DNA from: Microbacterium sp. B35-30
GTDB taxonomy: Bacteria > Actinomycetota > Actinomycetes > Actinomycetales > Microbacteriaceae
Direction of reading: 5' to 3'
Assembly (NCBI RefSeq): GCF_010634855.1
Contig: NZ_MWLQ01000011.1
Span: forward strand, 1-64,000
Length of the DNA stretch: 64,000 bases
Under the pieces are notes generated by a model. That model was given only the letters and a program-made list of their open reading frames with translations, was not told where the DNA came from and made no database searches. Every line of letters starts with the position of its first letter. Positions within the stretch are counted from its first letter, which is position 1. Both the position numbers and the translations under genes were made by a program. Shown one piece after another: positions 25,568-34,425 of the stretch.

Positions 25568-26530
25568 GTGCGCAAGATCCCCGCTGCCCTCGTTGTCCTG
25601 GGACTGGTGACCGTCGGCCTGACCGGATGCTCGCTGCCCGGCTCGTCCGACTGCTCCCGTCCCGCTGTCTCCGACGCCGACGTGATGGAGCTCATCGACG
25701 TCACGGGCGACAGCAGCGACCAGCCCGAGGTCGACATGTACACGCCGCTGCACGCGCCGCAGCTGGCCTACGAGGACGTGGTGACCGGCGAGGGCACCGC
25801 GATCACCGTGCAGAACCAGCTCATGGTCGTCGACGTCGCCCTGTTCAGCGGTGCCACCGGCGAGCCGATCGTCGCCACCGCCTACGACGGCGATCTGTCG
25901 ACCGTCTCGTCCCCGTCGCAGTGGACCACGAACTTCCCCGGCTTCGAAGACGCGCTGCAGTGTGCGACCGAGGGCTCGCGTGTCGCGGTCGCCCTCTCAC
26001 CCGACGACATGGCGGAGGGCGTCGCGCAGGGGTTCGGACTGACGGAGGATGACACCGCGGTGGCGGTCATCGACGTCCGCAAGGTCTACCTCGCGGCCGC
26101 CGACGGTCAGAACCAGTTCAACAGCGGATTCGGGCTGCCCAGCGTCGTGCGCGCGCCCGACGGCCGGCCCGGCCTGATCATCCCCGATGGCGCCCGGCCG
26201 GAGGACGTGGTCGTCCAGACGCTCAAGAAGGGCACCGGTGAGACGGTGACCGGTGACCAGCCGGTGCGCGTCCACTACACCGGCGTCGTCTGGGGCGAGG
26301 ACGAGGCCTTCGACAGCAGCTGGGACGGCGAGCCCGCGTCGCTGACGCTCGACGGCGTCGTCCCCGGCTTCGCCCAGGCCCTCGAGGGCCAGACGGTGGG
26401 TTCGCAGGTCATGGTGGTGGTGCCCCCCGACCAGGGATACGGCGATCAGGCGCAGGGCGCGATCCCGGCGGACTCGACGCTCGTGTTCGTGATCGACATC
26501 CTTGGTCTGGACGTCGCACCCGAGGAGTGA
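25568..26530 (+). CDS. FKBP-type peptidyl-prolyl isomerase lipoprotein
   Basis: This 320-aa exported protein has a lipoprotein signal with lipobox LTGC (Cys21). Two FKBP-like modules follow. The N-terminal one (about residues 60-180) is divergent. The C-terminal one (about 225-320) has VRVHYTGVVW, VPGFAQALEGQTVG and IPADSTLVFVIDI, which line the isomerase pocket. It probably folds secreted proteins at the outer face of the membrane. In Streptomyces similar FKBP genes sit between pafA and pafB, which fits the pafB neighbour here. Confidence 0.93.
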   Translation: MRKIPAALVVLGLVTVGLTGCSLPGSSDCSRPAVSDADVMELIDVTGDSSDQPEVDMYTPLHAPQLAYEDVVTGEGTAITVQNQLMVVDVALFSGATGEPIVATAYDGDLSTVSSPSQWTTNFPGFEDALQCATEGSRVAVALSPDDMAEGVAQGFGLTEDDTAVAVIDVRKVYLAAADGQNQFNSGFGLPSVVRAPDGRPGLIIPDGARPEDVVVQTLKKGTGETVTGDQPVRVHYTGVVWGEDEAFDSSWDGEPASLTLDGVVPGFAQALEGQTVGSQVMVVVPPDQGYGDQAQGAIPADSTLVFVIDILGLDVAPEE

Positions 26531-26564
26531 CCCGGGGGTTCGGCTGCCGTGCCGCGCGCGGCCC

Positions 26565-26570
26565 TAAGAT
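26565..26570 (+). promoter_or_regulatory. -10 hexamer, leaderless promoter of pafB
   Basis: TAAGAT ends 6 nt before the GTG at 26577. Confidence 0.55.
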
Positions 26571-26576
26571 AGCTGG

Positions 26577-27572
26577 GTGCCCGCCACTGCCGCCGCGAAG
26601 ATCCCACCCGAGGAGCGCCTCGTCAACCTCGTGGTGGCCCTCATCGCGACCGACCAGGGGCTGACGAAGGACACCATCCTGACCTCCGTCGCGGGTTACC
26701 GCGAGCAGAGTGAGGCCGGGGCATCCAAGGATGCGCTCGAGAAGATGTTCGAGCGTGACAAGGAGTCGCTGCGCGGTCTCGGCGTGCCGATCGAGACGAT
26801 CGGCGACTGGGCCGACCCCGACGACCTGCGCGAGGCGCGATACCGCGTGCCCACCGCCGAGTATGAGCTTCCCGAAGACATCGAGTTCACTCCTGCCGAG
26901 CTGGCGCTGCTGACCCTTGCGGGCGGGGTATGGAGTCAGAGCTCCATGTCGGACGACGCGCGCGGCGGGCTGCGCAAGATCCGGGCGCTCGGCGACCTCG
27001 TCGACGAGCCGATCATCGGCTTCTCACCCCGCCTCAGTCTGCGCGATCCCGCCTTTCCCGCGCTGCAGCAGGCGATCGAGTCCAGCCGCGTCGTCACCTT
27101 CCCGTACCTCAAGCCAGGGGAGGACGCGCCGCGCACGCGCCGCATCCAGCCACTGGCGCTGATCGAGTACGAGGGCCGATGGCACGTGTTCGGCATCGAT
27201 CTCGACGTCCACGCCGATCGCACCTTCCTCCTCCAGCGCATCGTCGGGCCGGTCTCGCTCACGCGCGCCTCGTTCGACCCCGCGCTCCGCGAGGGAGCCG
27301 GAGACCGCGCCCTCGCCGGTCTCGACGAGGTCGCCGCGCGCAACTCCGCCCTCCTGGAGGTCAACCCCGGCACCGAGGCTGCACTGCGGCTCGCCCGCCG
27401 GGCGCAACCGGCCGAGCAGGGAATCCGCGTGCCCTACGTCGATGCCCACATCTTCGCCGACGAGCTCGCCTCGTACGGGCCGGAGGTGCGCGTCGTCGCA
27501 CCGGTGGAGCTGCGCGATCGCGTGATCGATCGCCTCGCCGCCACCCGTGCGCTGCACGAGGGGGCGGCATGA
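26577..27572 (+). CDS. pafB: WYL-domain transcriptional regulator PafB
   Basis: This 331-aa protein has an N-terminal winged HTH (PPEERLVNLVVALIATDQGL), a central WYL domain (about residues 155-235; FPYLKPGEDAPRTRRIQPLALIEYEGRWHVFGIDL spans the core) and a WCX extension. PafB and PafC together form the PafBC activator of the LexA-independent DNA-damage response in mycobacteria, thought to sense single-stranded DNA through WYL. It is followed by pafC 16 nt downstream. A TAAGAT hexamer 6 nt before the GTG suggests leaderless expression. Confidence 0.92.
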   Translation: MPATAAAKIPPEERLVNLVVALIATDQGLTKDTILTSVAGYREQSEAGASKDALEKMFERDKESLRGLGVPIETIGDWADPDDLREARYRVPTAEYELPEDIEFTPAELALLTLAGGVWSQSSMSDDARGGLRKIRALGDLVDEPIIGFSPRLSLRDPAFPALQQAIESSRVVTFPYLKPGEDAPRTRRIQPLALIEYEGRWHVFGIDLDVHADRTFLLQRIVGPVSLTRASFDPALREGAGDRALAGLDEVAARNSALLEVNPGTEAALRLARRAQPAEQGIRVPYVDAHIFADELASYGPEVRVVAPVELRDRVIDRLAATRALHEGAA

Positions 27573-27588
27573 ACGCGGGGAGTCTGTC

Positions 27589-28551
27589 ATGACCGCGAAG
27601 CGGCCGCTCGTCGCGACGGATCGCGCCGCCCTCATGCTGCAGCTCGTGCCGTACCTCATCGGCAAGGGGGAGGTCTCGCTCGCCGATGCCGCCGCCGAGT
27701 TCGACGTGTCACCCGAGCAGATGCGCTCCATGGTCGAGAAGCTGACCGTCATCGGCCTGCCCGGTGACCGGGGCTACTGGCAGATGTCGAACGACCTGTT
27801 CGACATCGACTGGGACCTCCTCGACGAGCGCGACCTCATCGTCATCACGAACGCGGTCGGTCTGGAGCGGTCCCCGAAGCTCACCGCCCGCGAGGCGGCC
27901 GCGCTGCTCGCGGGGCTGCAGCTGGCTCGCTCCATCCCGGGCGTGGGCGACACCGAGCTCTATGCCGCTCTCCTCGCGAAACTCTCTCGCGGAGCCTCCG
28001 GCACCCCTGCCGAGGTGATCCTCGCCCCGGAGCCGGTCGACGCGGTGCGCGACCTCGTGGCCGACGCCCTGAGGCGGGGTGTTGCGGTCTCCTTCACGTA
28101 CAAGGCCCCCGATGCCGGTCCCACAACCCGCACCGTCGATCCCGTCAAGGTGCACATCGCCAGCGGGCAGTGGTACCTGCAGGGCTGGTGCCATCTCCGA
28201 GAGGCGATGCGCACGTTCCACCTCGATCGGGTGAGCGACCTGGAGCTCACCGGCATCCCGAGCACTCACGCGGGGGAGCAGGCGCCGGATTGGTTCGACA
28301 CCGACGCCGGCGACGTGGTCGCCCGCATCCGCTTCGCGGAGGATGTCGCACCGCTGCTGGGCGACTACCTCGACCGCGCGACGCTCGCGACATCCGACGG
28401 CGTCACGATCGCGACGATGCGCGTCGCGGACGAACTGAGCCTGCGGCGCCTCGCCGCGCGCCGGGGCGGCGCCGTCGAGGTGCTCGAACCCGCCGCCGCG
28501 CGACGTGCGGTCGCCGACTGGGCCGAAGCCGGATTGGCGCAGTACCGGTGA
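27589..28551 (+). CDS. pafC: WYL-domain transcriptional regulator PafC
   Basis: This 320-aa paralogue of PafB has an N-terminal HTH (LVPYLIGKGEVSLADAAAEF), a WYL domain about residues 150-215 (VSFTYKAPDAGPTTRTVDPV and QWYLQGWCHL) and a WCX domain with LRRLAARRGGAVEVLEP. It is the second half of the PafBC heterodimer. The ATG at 27589 follows GGGGAG and lies 16 nt after pafB, so both are co-transcribed and matched in amount. The upstream in-frame extension overlaps pafB and is rejected. Confidence 0.92.
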   Translation: MTAKRPLVATDRAALMLQLVPYLIGKGEVSLADAAAEFDVSPEQMRSMVEKLTVIGLPGDRGYWQMSNDLFDIDWDLLDERDLIVITNAVGLERSPKLTAREAAALLAGLQLARSIPGVGDTELYAALLAKLSRGASGTPAEVILAPEPVDAVRDLVADALRRGVAVSFTYKAPDAGPTTRTVDPVKVHIASGQWYLQGWCHLREAMRTFHLDRVSDLELTGIPSTHAGEQAPDWFDTDAGDVVARIRFAEDVAPLLGDYLDRATLATSDGVTIATMRVADELSLRRLAARRGGAVEVLEPAAARRAVADWAEAGLAQYR

Positions 28552-28617
28552 GCGCGGCTCGGAGCCGTCGCGACAGGGTTACACTGGACCACATCCGCAC
28601 CGACAAGGAGACTCCGC

Positions 28618-28866
28618 ATGGGCGCATTCGGATGGCCGCATCTTCTGATCATCCTCGCGGTGATCCTGCTCCTCTTCGGGGCTGCGAAGCTCCCGGCCCT
28701 CGCCAAGAGCGTCGGTCAGTCCGCCCGGGTGTTCAAGGGTGAGATGAAGGCGATGAAGGACGAGGACGCCTCGGGCAAGCCGAAGGCCGAGAATGTGGCG
28801 TCGGAGACCCCGAAGGCCGACATTCCCGCGAGCCCGAGCAGCAGCACCGCAGACCCGTCCTCCTGA
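28618..28866 (+). CDS. tatA: Twin-arginine translocase subunit TatA
   Basis: This 82-aa protein has an N-terminal membrane helix (HLLIILAVILLLFG), an amphipathic helix (AKLPALAKSVGQSARVFKGE) and a charged flexible tail, which is the TatA layout. It polymerises to form the Tat pore. AAGGAG lies 7 nt before the ATG, and TACACT at 28580-28585 may be the -10. tatC follows after 6 nt; tatB is elsewhere. A likely Tat client is the phosphoesterase at 1064-2557. Confidence 0.94.
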   Translation: MGAFGWPHLLIILAVILLLFGAAKLPALAKSVGQSARVFKGEMKAMKDEDASGKPKAENVASETPKADIPASPSSSTADPSS

Positions 28867-28872
28867 CCCGGC

Positions 28873-29700
28873 GTGGTCACCACGGAGCCACCGCGCATCG
28901 GGGAGCCCGAGCAGCCTCGGCGCGATAGGCGCATGTCGCTCGGCGGGCACCTGCGCGAACTGCGGAAGCGATTCTTCATCGCTGCGGCCGGCCTCGTCGT
29001 CGGCATGGTCATCGCCTTCCTCATCAGCGGCTGGGTGATCGACCTGCTCGCGCAGCCGATCGTGCAGATCGCAAAGGAGCGGGGCGAGCAGGACATCGCC
29101 CTCAACTTCACGACCGTCGCGAGTGGTTTCGACCTGCACATGCGGATCGCCTTCGCGATCGGCCTGCTGATCTCGGCGCCGGTGTGGCTGTGGCAGATCT
29201 GGGCGTTCATCATGCCCGGGCTCACCCGCAAGGAGGTCCGCCACACCATCGGCTTCCTCGGGGCCGCGATCCCGCTGTTCATGGCCGGCCTCTACGTCGG
29301 CTGGCTCATCATGCCGCACATGGTCGTGCTGATGGCGAACTTCGTGCCCAACGACCAGGGCATCGCCCAGTTCTACGACTACGCCACGTACTACGACTTC
29401 GTCTTCAAGCTGCTGCTCGTGATCGGGGTGTCCTTCGTGACCCCGGTCTTCCTGGTCGCCCTGAACCTCGCCGGGGTGGTGTCGGGCCGCGACATCCTCA
29501 AGGGGTGGCGCGTGGCGATCATCATCATCACCGTCTTCGCGGCCATGGCGACCCCTGCCGCCGACGTCACCTCGATGCTGCTTCTCGGCGGCATCCTGTG
29601 CGTGCTGTACTTCGCCGCGGTCGGCCTGTCCATGCTGTTCGACCGGCGCAAGGCGAAGCGCGACAGGGCCGCAGGGCTCCTTCCGCCCGAGGTGTCGTGA
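28873..29700 (+). CDS. tatC: Twin-arginine translocase subunit TatC
   Basis: This 275-aa protein with six membrane segments is the receptor for Tat signal peptides. The N-terminal MSLGGHLRELRKRFF motif and the conserved Glu/Pro region LWQIWAFIMPGLTRKE are present. The GTG at 28873 adds about 20 hydrophilic residues before this motif; an ATG at 28933 is an alternative. The stop overlaps the helY start by 4 nt (GTGA). Confidence 0.95.
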   Translation: MVTTEPPRIGEPEQPRRDRRMSLGGHLRELRKRFFIAAAGLVVGMVIAFLISGWVIDLLAQPIVQIAKERGEQDIALNFTTVASGFDLHMRIAFAIGLLISAPVWLWQIWAFIMPGLTRKEVRHTIGFLGAAIPLFMAGLYVGWLIMPHMVVLMANFVPNDQGIAQFYDYATYYDFVFKLLLVIGVSFVTPVFLVALNLAGVVSGRDILKGWRVAIIIITVFAAMATPAADVTSMLLLGGILCVLYFAAVGLSMLFDRRKAKRDRAAGLLPPEVS

Positions 29701-32237
29701 GCGACCCCGCTCCCGCTGAGCGCTACGCGCGCGCGAGCGACGCCGCCCGGCTCGACCGCACGCACCCGCTCACGGCCGCGTTCGCGGCGGCGCAGCGGTT
29801 CACGCTCGACCCGTTCCAGATCGAGGGGTGCCGCGCGCTCGAAGACGGCCGCAGCGTGCTGGTCGCCGCGCCCACCGGCGCGGGCAAGACCATCGTCGGC
29901 GAGTTCGCCGTGCACCTGGCGATGCAGACGCCCGGAGACAAGGCGTTCTACACGACGCCGATGAAGGCGCTGTCGAACCAGAAGTTCCGTGAGCTCCAGG
30001 ACGTCTACGGGCCCGACGATGTCGGCCTCCTCACCGGCGACACGAACATCAACGGCAACGCGCGCATCGTCGTCATGACGACCGAGGTGCTGCGCAACAT
30101 GCTCTACGCCGATTCCCCGGCGCTGCGAGGCCTGAGGTACGTCGTCATGGACGAGGTGCACTACCTCGCCGACCGCTTCCGCGGCGCCGTGTGGGAGGAG
30201 GTCATCATCCACCTCGCGCCGAGCGTACGGCTGGTGTCGCTGTCGGCGACCGTGTCGAACGCCGAGGAGTTCGGCGACTGGCTCGACACGGTGCGCGGGG
30301 GCAGCGACGGCAACCCCGCGGTAGAGGTCATCGTCTCCGAGACGCGCCCGGTGCCGCTCGAGCAGCACGTGCTCGTGAGAGGCGACCTGCTGCCGCTGTT
30401 CGACGACCGCGCCGGCATCGCGACCGCGCAGGTGAACCAGGAGCTGATGCGCATCCGGTCGTTCAAGGGCTCGAACTTCGAGAACAACCGGCGCGCGCAG
30501 CAGCTGCGCAGCAGCGACCGCGGCGAACGCGCTCACTACGCGGGCGGCGGATACGAGGCATCCCGTCGTCGTCCGAGCCGCGGCAACAAGCGCCCGGTGC
30601 GCTCGGCGAACGTGCAGCGCATCGAGCGGCTCGATCGCCCCGACGTCGTCGAGCTGCTGTCGCGGGCGAACCTGCTGCCCGCCATCTTCTTCATCTTCAG
30701 CCGGGTCGGCTGCGACGCGGCCGTGCAGCAGGTCCGGCGCGCCGGCGTACGGCTGACGTCGCAGGACGAGCGGCTCGAGATCCGGGCCGTCATCGAGGAG
30801 CGCACCCGCAGCCTGCTCGAAGAGGACCTCGCGGTGCTGGGCTTCTGGGAATGGCGTGAGAACCTCGAGCGCGGCGTCGCGTCCCATCACGCGGGGCTGC
30901 TGCCGGCCTTCAAAGAGGTCGTCGAGGAGCTGTTCCAGCGCAAACTCGTGAAGGTCGTGTTCGCCACCGAGACGCTGGCGCTCGGCATCAACATGCCCGC
31001 CCGCACGGTCGTGCTGGAGAAGCTCGAGAAGTTCAACGGCGAGGCGCGCGTCGCGATCACCTCGGGGGAGTACACCCAGCTCACCGGACGCGCCGGACGC
31101 CGGGGCATCGACGTCGAGGGTCACGCGGTGGTCCAGTGGACTGAGGCCCTCGACCCGCAGGCCGTCGCCGCGCTCGCGTCGCGGCGCACCTATCCACTGA
31201 ACTCCAGCTTCCGCCCGACGTACAACATGGCTGTCAACCTCATCGACCAGTTCGGCCGGGCGAGAGCCCGCGAGATCCTCGAGTCGTCGTTCGCGCAGTT
31301 CCAGGCGGATCGTGCCGTGGTGGGGCTCGCTCGGCAGGTGCGCGAGCAGGAGGAGTCGCTCGCCGGGTACGAGAAGGCGATGACGTGCGACCGCGGCGAC
31401 TTCGCGGAGTACTCGGGCATCCGTCGTGAGCTGAGCGACCTCGAGAAGGTGCACCGCAAGGACGTCAGCGCCGCACGGCGCACCCGCGACGAGCGGCAGC
31501 GCCGCATCGCGAGCCTGCGCAAGCGCATGCTGCGGCATCCGTGCCATCAGTGCCCCGATCGGGAGCATCATGCGCGGTGGGCCGAGCGCTACTGGAAGCT
31601 CAAGCGCGAGATCGACAGGATCCGCCGTCAGATCGACACCCGCACCGGCACGGTGGCCCGCATCTTCGATCGTGTTGTCGATGTGCTCGCCGCACTCGAG
31701 TACGTCGCGGTCGCCGACGACGGGGCGACGACGCTCACCCCCTCGGGGCGCACGATGCGCCGCATCTACGGGGAACGCGATCTGCTGGTCGCGGAGTCGC
31801 TGCGCCGCGGGATCTGGAAGGACCTGGATGCCGCCTCCCTCGCGGCGCTCGCTTGCTCGCTGGTGTACGAGCCGCGCCGGGACGACGCCGGTCCGGGGGA
31901 GCGGGGTCTGCCTCGCGGCGCCTTCCGGCCCGCCTTCGACGCCACGATCTCGCTGTGGCAGGAACTCCAGGACCTGGAGGAGGAGAACCGCCTTCCCGGG
32001 ACCGAGCCGGTCTCGGCCGGTCTGGCGCTCGCGATGCACTCCTGGGCACGCGGCGGCACGCTCGACCGGGTGCTGACCGAGGCCGACATGGCGGCGGGAG
32101 ACTTCGTGCGCTGGGCGAAGCAGACGATCGACCTGCTCGACCAGCTGTCGATCGTCGCCGACCAGCCGATCGCCGGCACGGCACGCAGGGCGCTGGATGC
32201 CGTACGGCGGGGCATCGTCGCGTACTCCACCGTCTAA
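29697..32237 (+). CDS. helY: HelY-type DEAD/DEAH-box RNA helicase
   Basis: This 846-aa Ski2/Mtr4-like helicase has the Q-like DPFQIEGCRAL, Walker A APTGAGKT, motif Ia TTPMKALSNQK, DEVH (MDEVHYLADR), SAT (LSATVSN) and motif VI QLTGRAGRRG. A 100-residue insertion with an arginine-rich stretch and a C-terminal DSHCT-type domain follow. It probably acts in RNA turnover or ribosome metabolism. Gene order pafB-pafC-tatA-tatC-helY is conserved in M. tuberculosis (Rv2096c-Rv2092c). The end borders a copy of the GGTC-CTGA repeat. Confidence 0.93.
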   Translation: MSDPAPAERYARASDAARLDRTHPLTAAFAAAQRFTLDPFQIEGCRALEDGRSVLVAAPTGAGKTIVGEFAVHLAMQTPGDKAFYTTPMKALSNQKFRELQDVYGPDDVGLLTGDTNINGNARIVVMTTEVLRNMLYADSPALRGLRYVVMDEVHYLADRFRGAVWEEVIIHLAPSVRLVSLSATVSNAEEFGDWLDTVRGGSDGNPAVEVIVSETRPVPLEQHVLVRGDLLPLFDDRAGIATAQVNQELMRIRSFKGSNFENNRRAQQLRSSDRGERAHYAGGGYEASRRRPSRGNKRPVRSANVQRIERLDRPDVVELLSRANLLPAIFFIFSRVGCDAAVQQVRRAGVRLTSQDERLEIRAVIEERTRSLLEEDLAVLGFWEWRENLERGVASHHAGLLPAFKEVVEELFQRKLVKVVFATETLALGINMPARTVVLEKLEKFNGEARVAITSGEYTQLTGRAGRRGIDVEGHAVVQWTEALDPQAVAALASRRTYPLNSSFRPTYNMAVNLIDQFGRARAREILESSFAQFQADRAVVGLARQVREQEESLAGYEKAMTCDRGDFAEYSGIRRELSDLEKVHRKDVSAARRTRDERQRRIASLRKRMLRHPCHQCPDREHHARWAERYWKLKREIDRIRRQIDTRTGTVARIFDRVVDVLAALEYVAVADDGATTLTPSGRTMRRIYGERDLLVAESLRRGIWKDLDAASLAALACSLVYEPRRDDAGPGERGLPRGAFRPAFDATISLWQELQDLEEENRLPGTEPVSAGLALAMHSWARGGTLDRVLTEADMAAGDFVRWAKQTIDLLDQLSIVADQPIAGTARRALDAVRRGIVAYSTV

Positions 32238-32239
32238 AG

Positions 32240-32264
32240 CCCTTCGACAAGGTCAGAGACCGGG
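32240..32264 (-). repeat. Solo copy of the GGTCGNTGAGC...TCGA repeat
   Basis: CCCTTCGACAAGG followed by TCAGAGACCGGG is the reverse complement of the family consensus GGTC(G/T)CTGA(G/C)C(C/T)TGTCGAA. It begins 2 nt after the helY stop. Confidence 0.6.
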
Positions 32265-32294
32265 TACGGGCAAAGGGTCGCCGTCGGGCTCGCC

Positions 32295-32300
32295 TAGGGT
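32295..32300 (+). promoter_or_regulatory. -10 hexamer, leaderless promoter of lnt
   Basis: TAGGGT ends 7 nt before the GTG at 32308. Confidence 0.5.
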
Positions 32301-32307
32301 GGAATCC

Positions 32308-33891
32308 GTGCCACCCGACGCGTCGTCCCGTCCGCCGCTGCCGCGCCCGCTGCTGCCGCTCTGGGCCGCCGTGGCGGTATCGGGGATCGGCGGGGCGCTC
32401 TTGGACGTCGCCCTCCCGTCGCTGGCGTGGTGGCCGATGGCGTGGGTGTCCGTTGCGCTGGCGCTGGTGGCACTCGTCGGCCGACGCGTCGGCGCTGCCT
32501 TGCTCACCGGCCTGGTCTTCGGCCTCGCTTTCTACCTGCTCAACCTCGACTTCACGGCGGCCTGGGTCGGGCCGATTCCGTGGCTGGCGCTGTCGGGCTT
32601 GGAGGCGCTGATCGTCGCCGGCGGCGCGGTGCTCATCGCCTTGGCCTATCGGTGGGTGCCGCGAGCGGTGCCACGCCGGGGCCGGGTGCTGGTGACATCT
32701 CTCCTGGTCGCGGGGCTGTGGACCGCGCGGGAGGCGGTGACCGGCGGATTCCCCTACGGAGGCTTCCCCTGGGGACGGGTGGGAACCTCACAGGTGAACG
32801 GTCCCTTTGCAGAGGTCGTCTCGTGGACGGGCACCGCGGGCCTGACGTTCCTCGTGACAGCCGTCGTCGCGGCCGCGGTGGAGCTGGTCCGTGCGCCCCG
32901 GCGCAGAGGCCGCAGTATCCGGTGGCTCCTGCCGGTCGCCGTGCTCGCGCTGGTCGCCACGGCGATGCTGGTCGTCCCGGCCTGGGCGACCACGCCGGCC
33001 GGCACCATGCGCGTGGCCAGTGTGCAGGGCAACGGCCCGGCAGGCTACTTCGACGTGCGCGATGCGGGCGACGTGCTGGAGTCGCAGTACGACGCGACCA
33101 AGCCGCTGTTCGGCTCCGAGGACGTCGACGTCGTGCTGTGGCCGGAGGGAAGCGTCGACCTCGACCCCGAAGGCTCGGTCGCCGCCGCGGCTGCGCTGGA
33201 CCGGGTCACGCGGCAGCTGGGAGCGCCGCTGGTGGCGAACCGGGTCGACCAGCGCGGCGAGGAGGAGTACTTCAACATGTCGTTCCTGTGGCGGGACGGC
33301 ACAGGGATCGAGCAGACGTACGACAAGCGCAATCCCGTGCCCTTCGGCGAGTACGTGCCGGATCGCGAGTTCTACGACGCGATCGCCCCCGACCTCATCG
33401 GCATGATCGGCCGAGACTACACGCCGGGCACCAACGCGCCCGTCTTCGACATCGACGGCACCATCGCGGGTCTGGCCATCTGCTTCGACGTGATCTACGA
33501 CGCGCTCGTCTGGGAAGGCGCCGCGGAAGGCGCCGAGGTCTACCTGTTCCAGACCAACAACGCCGACTTCCGCGGCACCGACGAGAACTTGCAGCAGCTC
33601 GCCGTCGCGCGGCTGCGCGCCATCGAGACCGGTCGCGCGGTCGTGAACCTCTCGACGGTCGGCACGAGCCAGGTGATCGCACCGGACGGCACCACCATCG
33701 ACGGGCTCGTGGCGGATGCGCCCGGGCACATGCTCACCGACGTGCCGCTGCGGACCGGCCTCACGCCCGCCGTGGTGATCGGGGCATGGATCAACGCCAC
33801 CTTGTCGTGGGGCAGCGTGATCGTGCTCGCCGGCCTCGGGGTGTTCGCGCGCCTTCGCCCCCGCGGGGACACGAAAACGCCGGCCCCGTAG
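32308..33891 (+). CDS. lnt: Apolipoprotein N-acyltransferase
   Basis: This 527-aa membrane enzyme N-acylates the lipid-modified cysteine of lipoproteins. Six or so N-terminal helices (about residues 10-225) precede a nitrilase-fold domain whose catalytic triad is visible: Glu in LWPEGSVDL, Lys in YDKRNPVPFGEYVP and Cys in LAICFDVIYD. A final helix anchors the C-terminus. The GTG at 32308 is preferred, with TAGGGT 7 nt upstream. Many actinobacteria carry a polyprenol-phosphate mannose synthase between lnt and rbpA, but it is absent here. Confidence 0.93.
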   Translation: MPPDASSRPPLPRPLLPLWAAVAVSGIGGALLDVALPSLAWWPMAWVSVALALVALVGRRVGAALLTGLVFGLAFYLLNLDFTAAWVGPIPWLALSGLEALIVAGGAVLIALAYRWVPRAVPRRGRVLVTSLLVAGLWTAREAVTGGFPYGGFPWGRVGTSQVNGPFAEVVSWTGTAGLTFLVTAVVAAAVELVRAPRRRGRSIRWLLPVAVLALVATAMLVVPAWATTPAGTMRVASVQGNGPAGYFDVRDAGDVLESQYDATKPLFGSEDVDVVLWPEGSVDLDPEGSVAAAAALDRVTRQLGAPLVANRVDQRGEEEYFNMSFLWRDGTGIEQTYDKRNPVPFGEYVPDREFYDAIAPDLIGMIGRDYTPGTNAPVFDIDGTIAGLAICFDVIYDALVWEGAAEGAEVYLFQTNNADFRGTDENLQQLAVARLRAIETGRAVVNLSTVGTSQVIAPDGTTIDGLVADAPGHMLTDVPLRTGLTPAVVIGAWINATLSWGSVIVLAGLGVFARLRPRGDTKTPAP

Positions 33892-33900
33892 GGCCGGCGT
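33877..33900. terminator. Hairpin overlapping the lnt stop codon
   Basis: ACGCCGGCCC-CGTA-GGGCCGGCGT is a perfect 10-bp stem whose loop and right arm contain the lnt TAG stop. An AAAA run precedes it, which becomes UUUU on the minus-strand transcript, so it terminates rbpA well and lnt less clearly. Confidence 0.75.
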
Positions 33901-33915
33901 CGCGTGGATCGCGGC

Positions 33916-34299
33916 TCAGGCGCTGAGCTTGTCCGCCGTGACGTTCTCGCCTGCTCCGCGGCGGGCACGGACGTAGGCGAGGCGCTCTTCCAGGAGCTCT
34001 TCGAGCTCGGGAAGCGTGCGGCGCTCCAGCAGCATGTCCCAGTGGCTGCGCGGGGTCTTGTCGCCGGAGTGATCGACGGTCGCGGTGCCGTCGCCCACGC
34101 GCAGCAGCGCCTCGGCGCCGCACGTGCGGCACTCCCAGGCGGGCGGAACCTCGGCGTCGGCCGCAAAGGTCAAAGTCGTGTCACGTCCACACACGGTGCA
34201 GGTGTACATGTGCTGTGCGCGTTCATGGAACACGACGCCCTCTTCGCTCTGTAGGCTCTGGGCGCCGAGTCGGATGCCGCGCAGACTGCGGTCTGCCAT
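33916..34299 (-). CDS. rbpA: RNA polymerase-binding protein RbpA
   Basis: This 127-aa actinobacterial transcription factor binds the sigma factor and beta' to stabilise open complexes. It has the N-terminal MADRSLRGIRLGAQSLQ tail, a zinc-binding core with CTVC (Cys34, Cys37) and CRTC (Cys57, Cys60), and the C-terminal sigma-interaction region HWDMLLERRTLPELEELLEER. The ATG at 34299 is the canonical start. TATACC/TATACA hexamers (complement of about 34320-34330) sit upstream of a GAGAGGA ribosome-binding site, suggesting a strong promoter. Confidence 0.96.
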   Translation of the reverse strand: MADRSLRGIRLGAQSLQSEEGVVFHERAQHMYTCTVCGRDTTLTFAADAEVPPAWECRTCGAEALLRVGDGTATVDHSGDKTPRSHWDMLLERRTLPELEELLEERLAYVRARRGAGENVTADKLSA

Positions 34300-34425
34300 T
34301 TTGTGGTCCTCTCGTCGCTGTATAGGTATAACGAAGTGACCTGAGCGGATCATCCGAAGCACCCCCGTTCATCGACCTTTCACAGTGGATGCACAGCGGG
34401 GCAGACGCCCGGCCACCGGGTCGTG

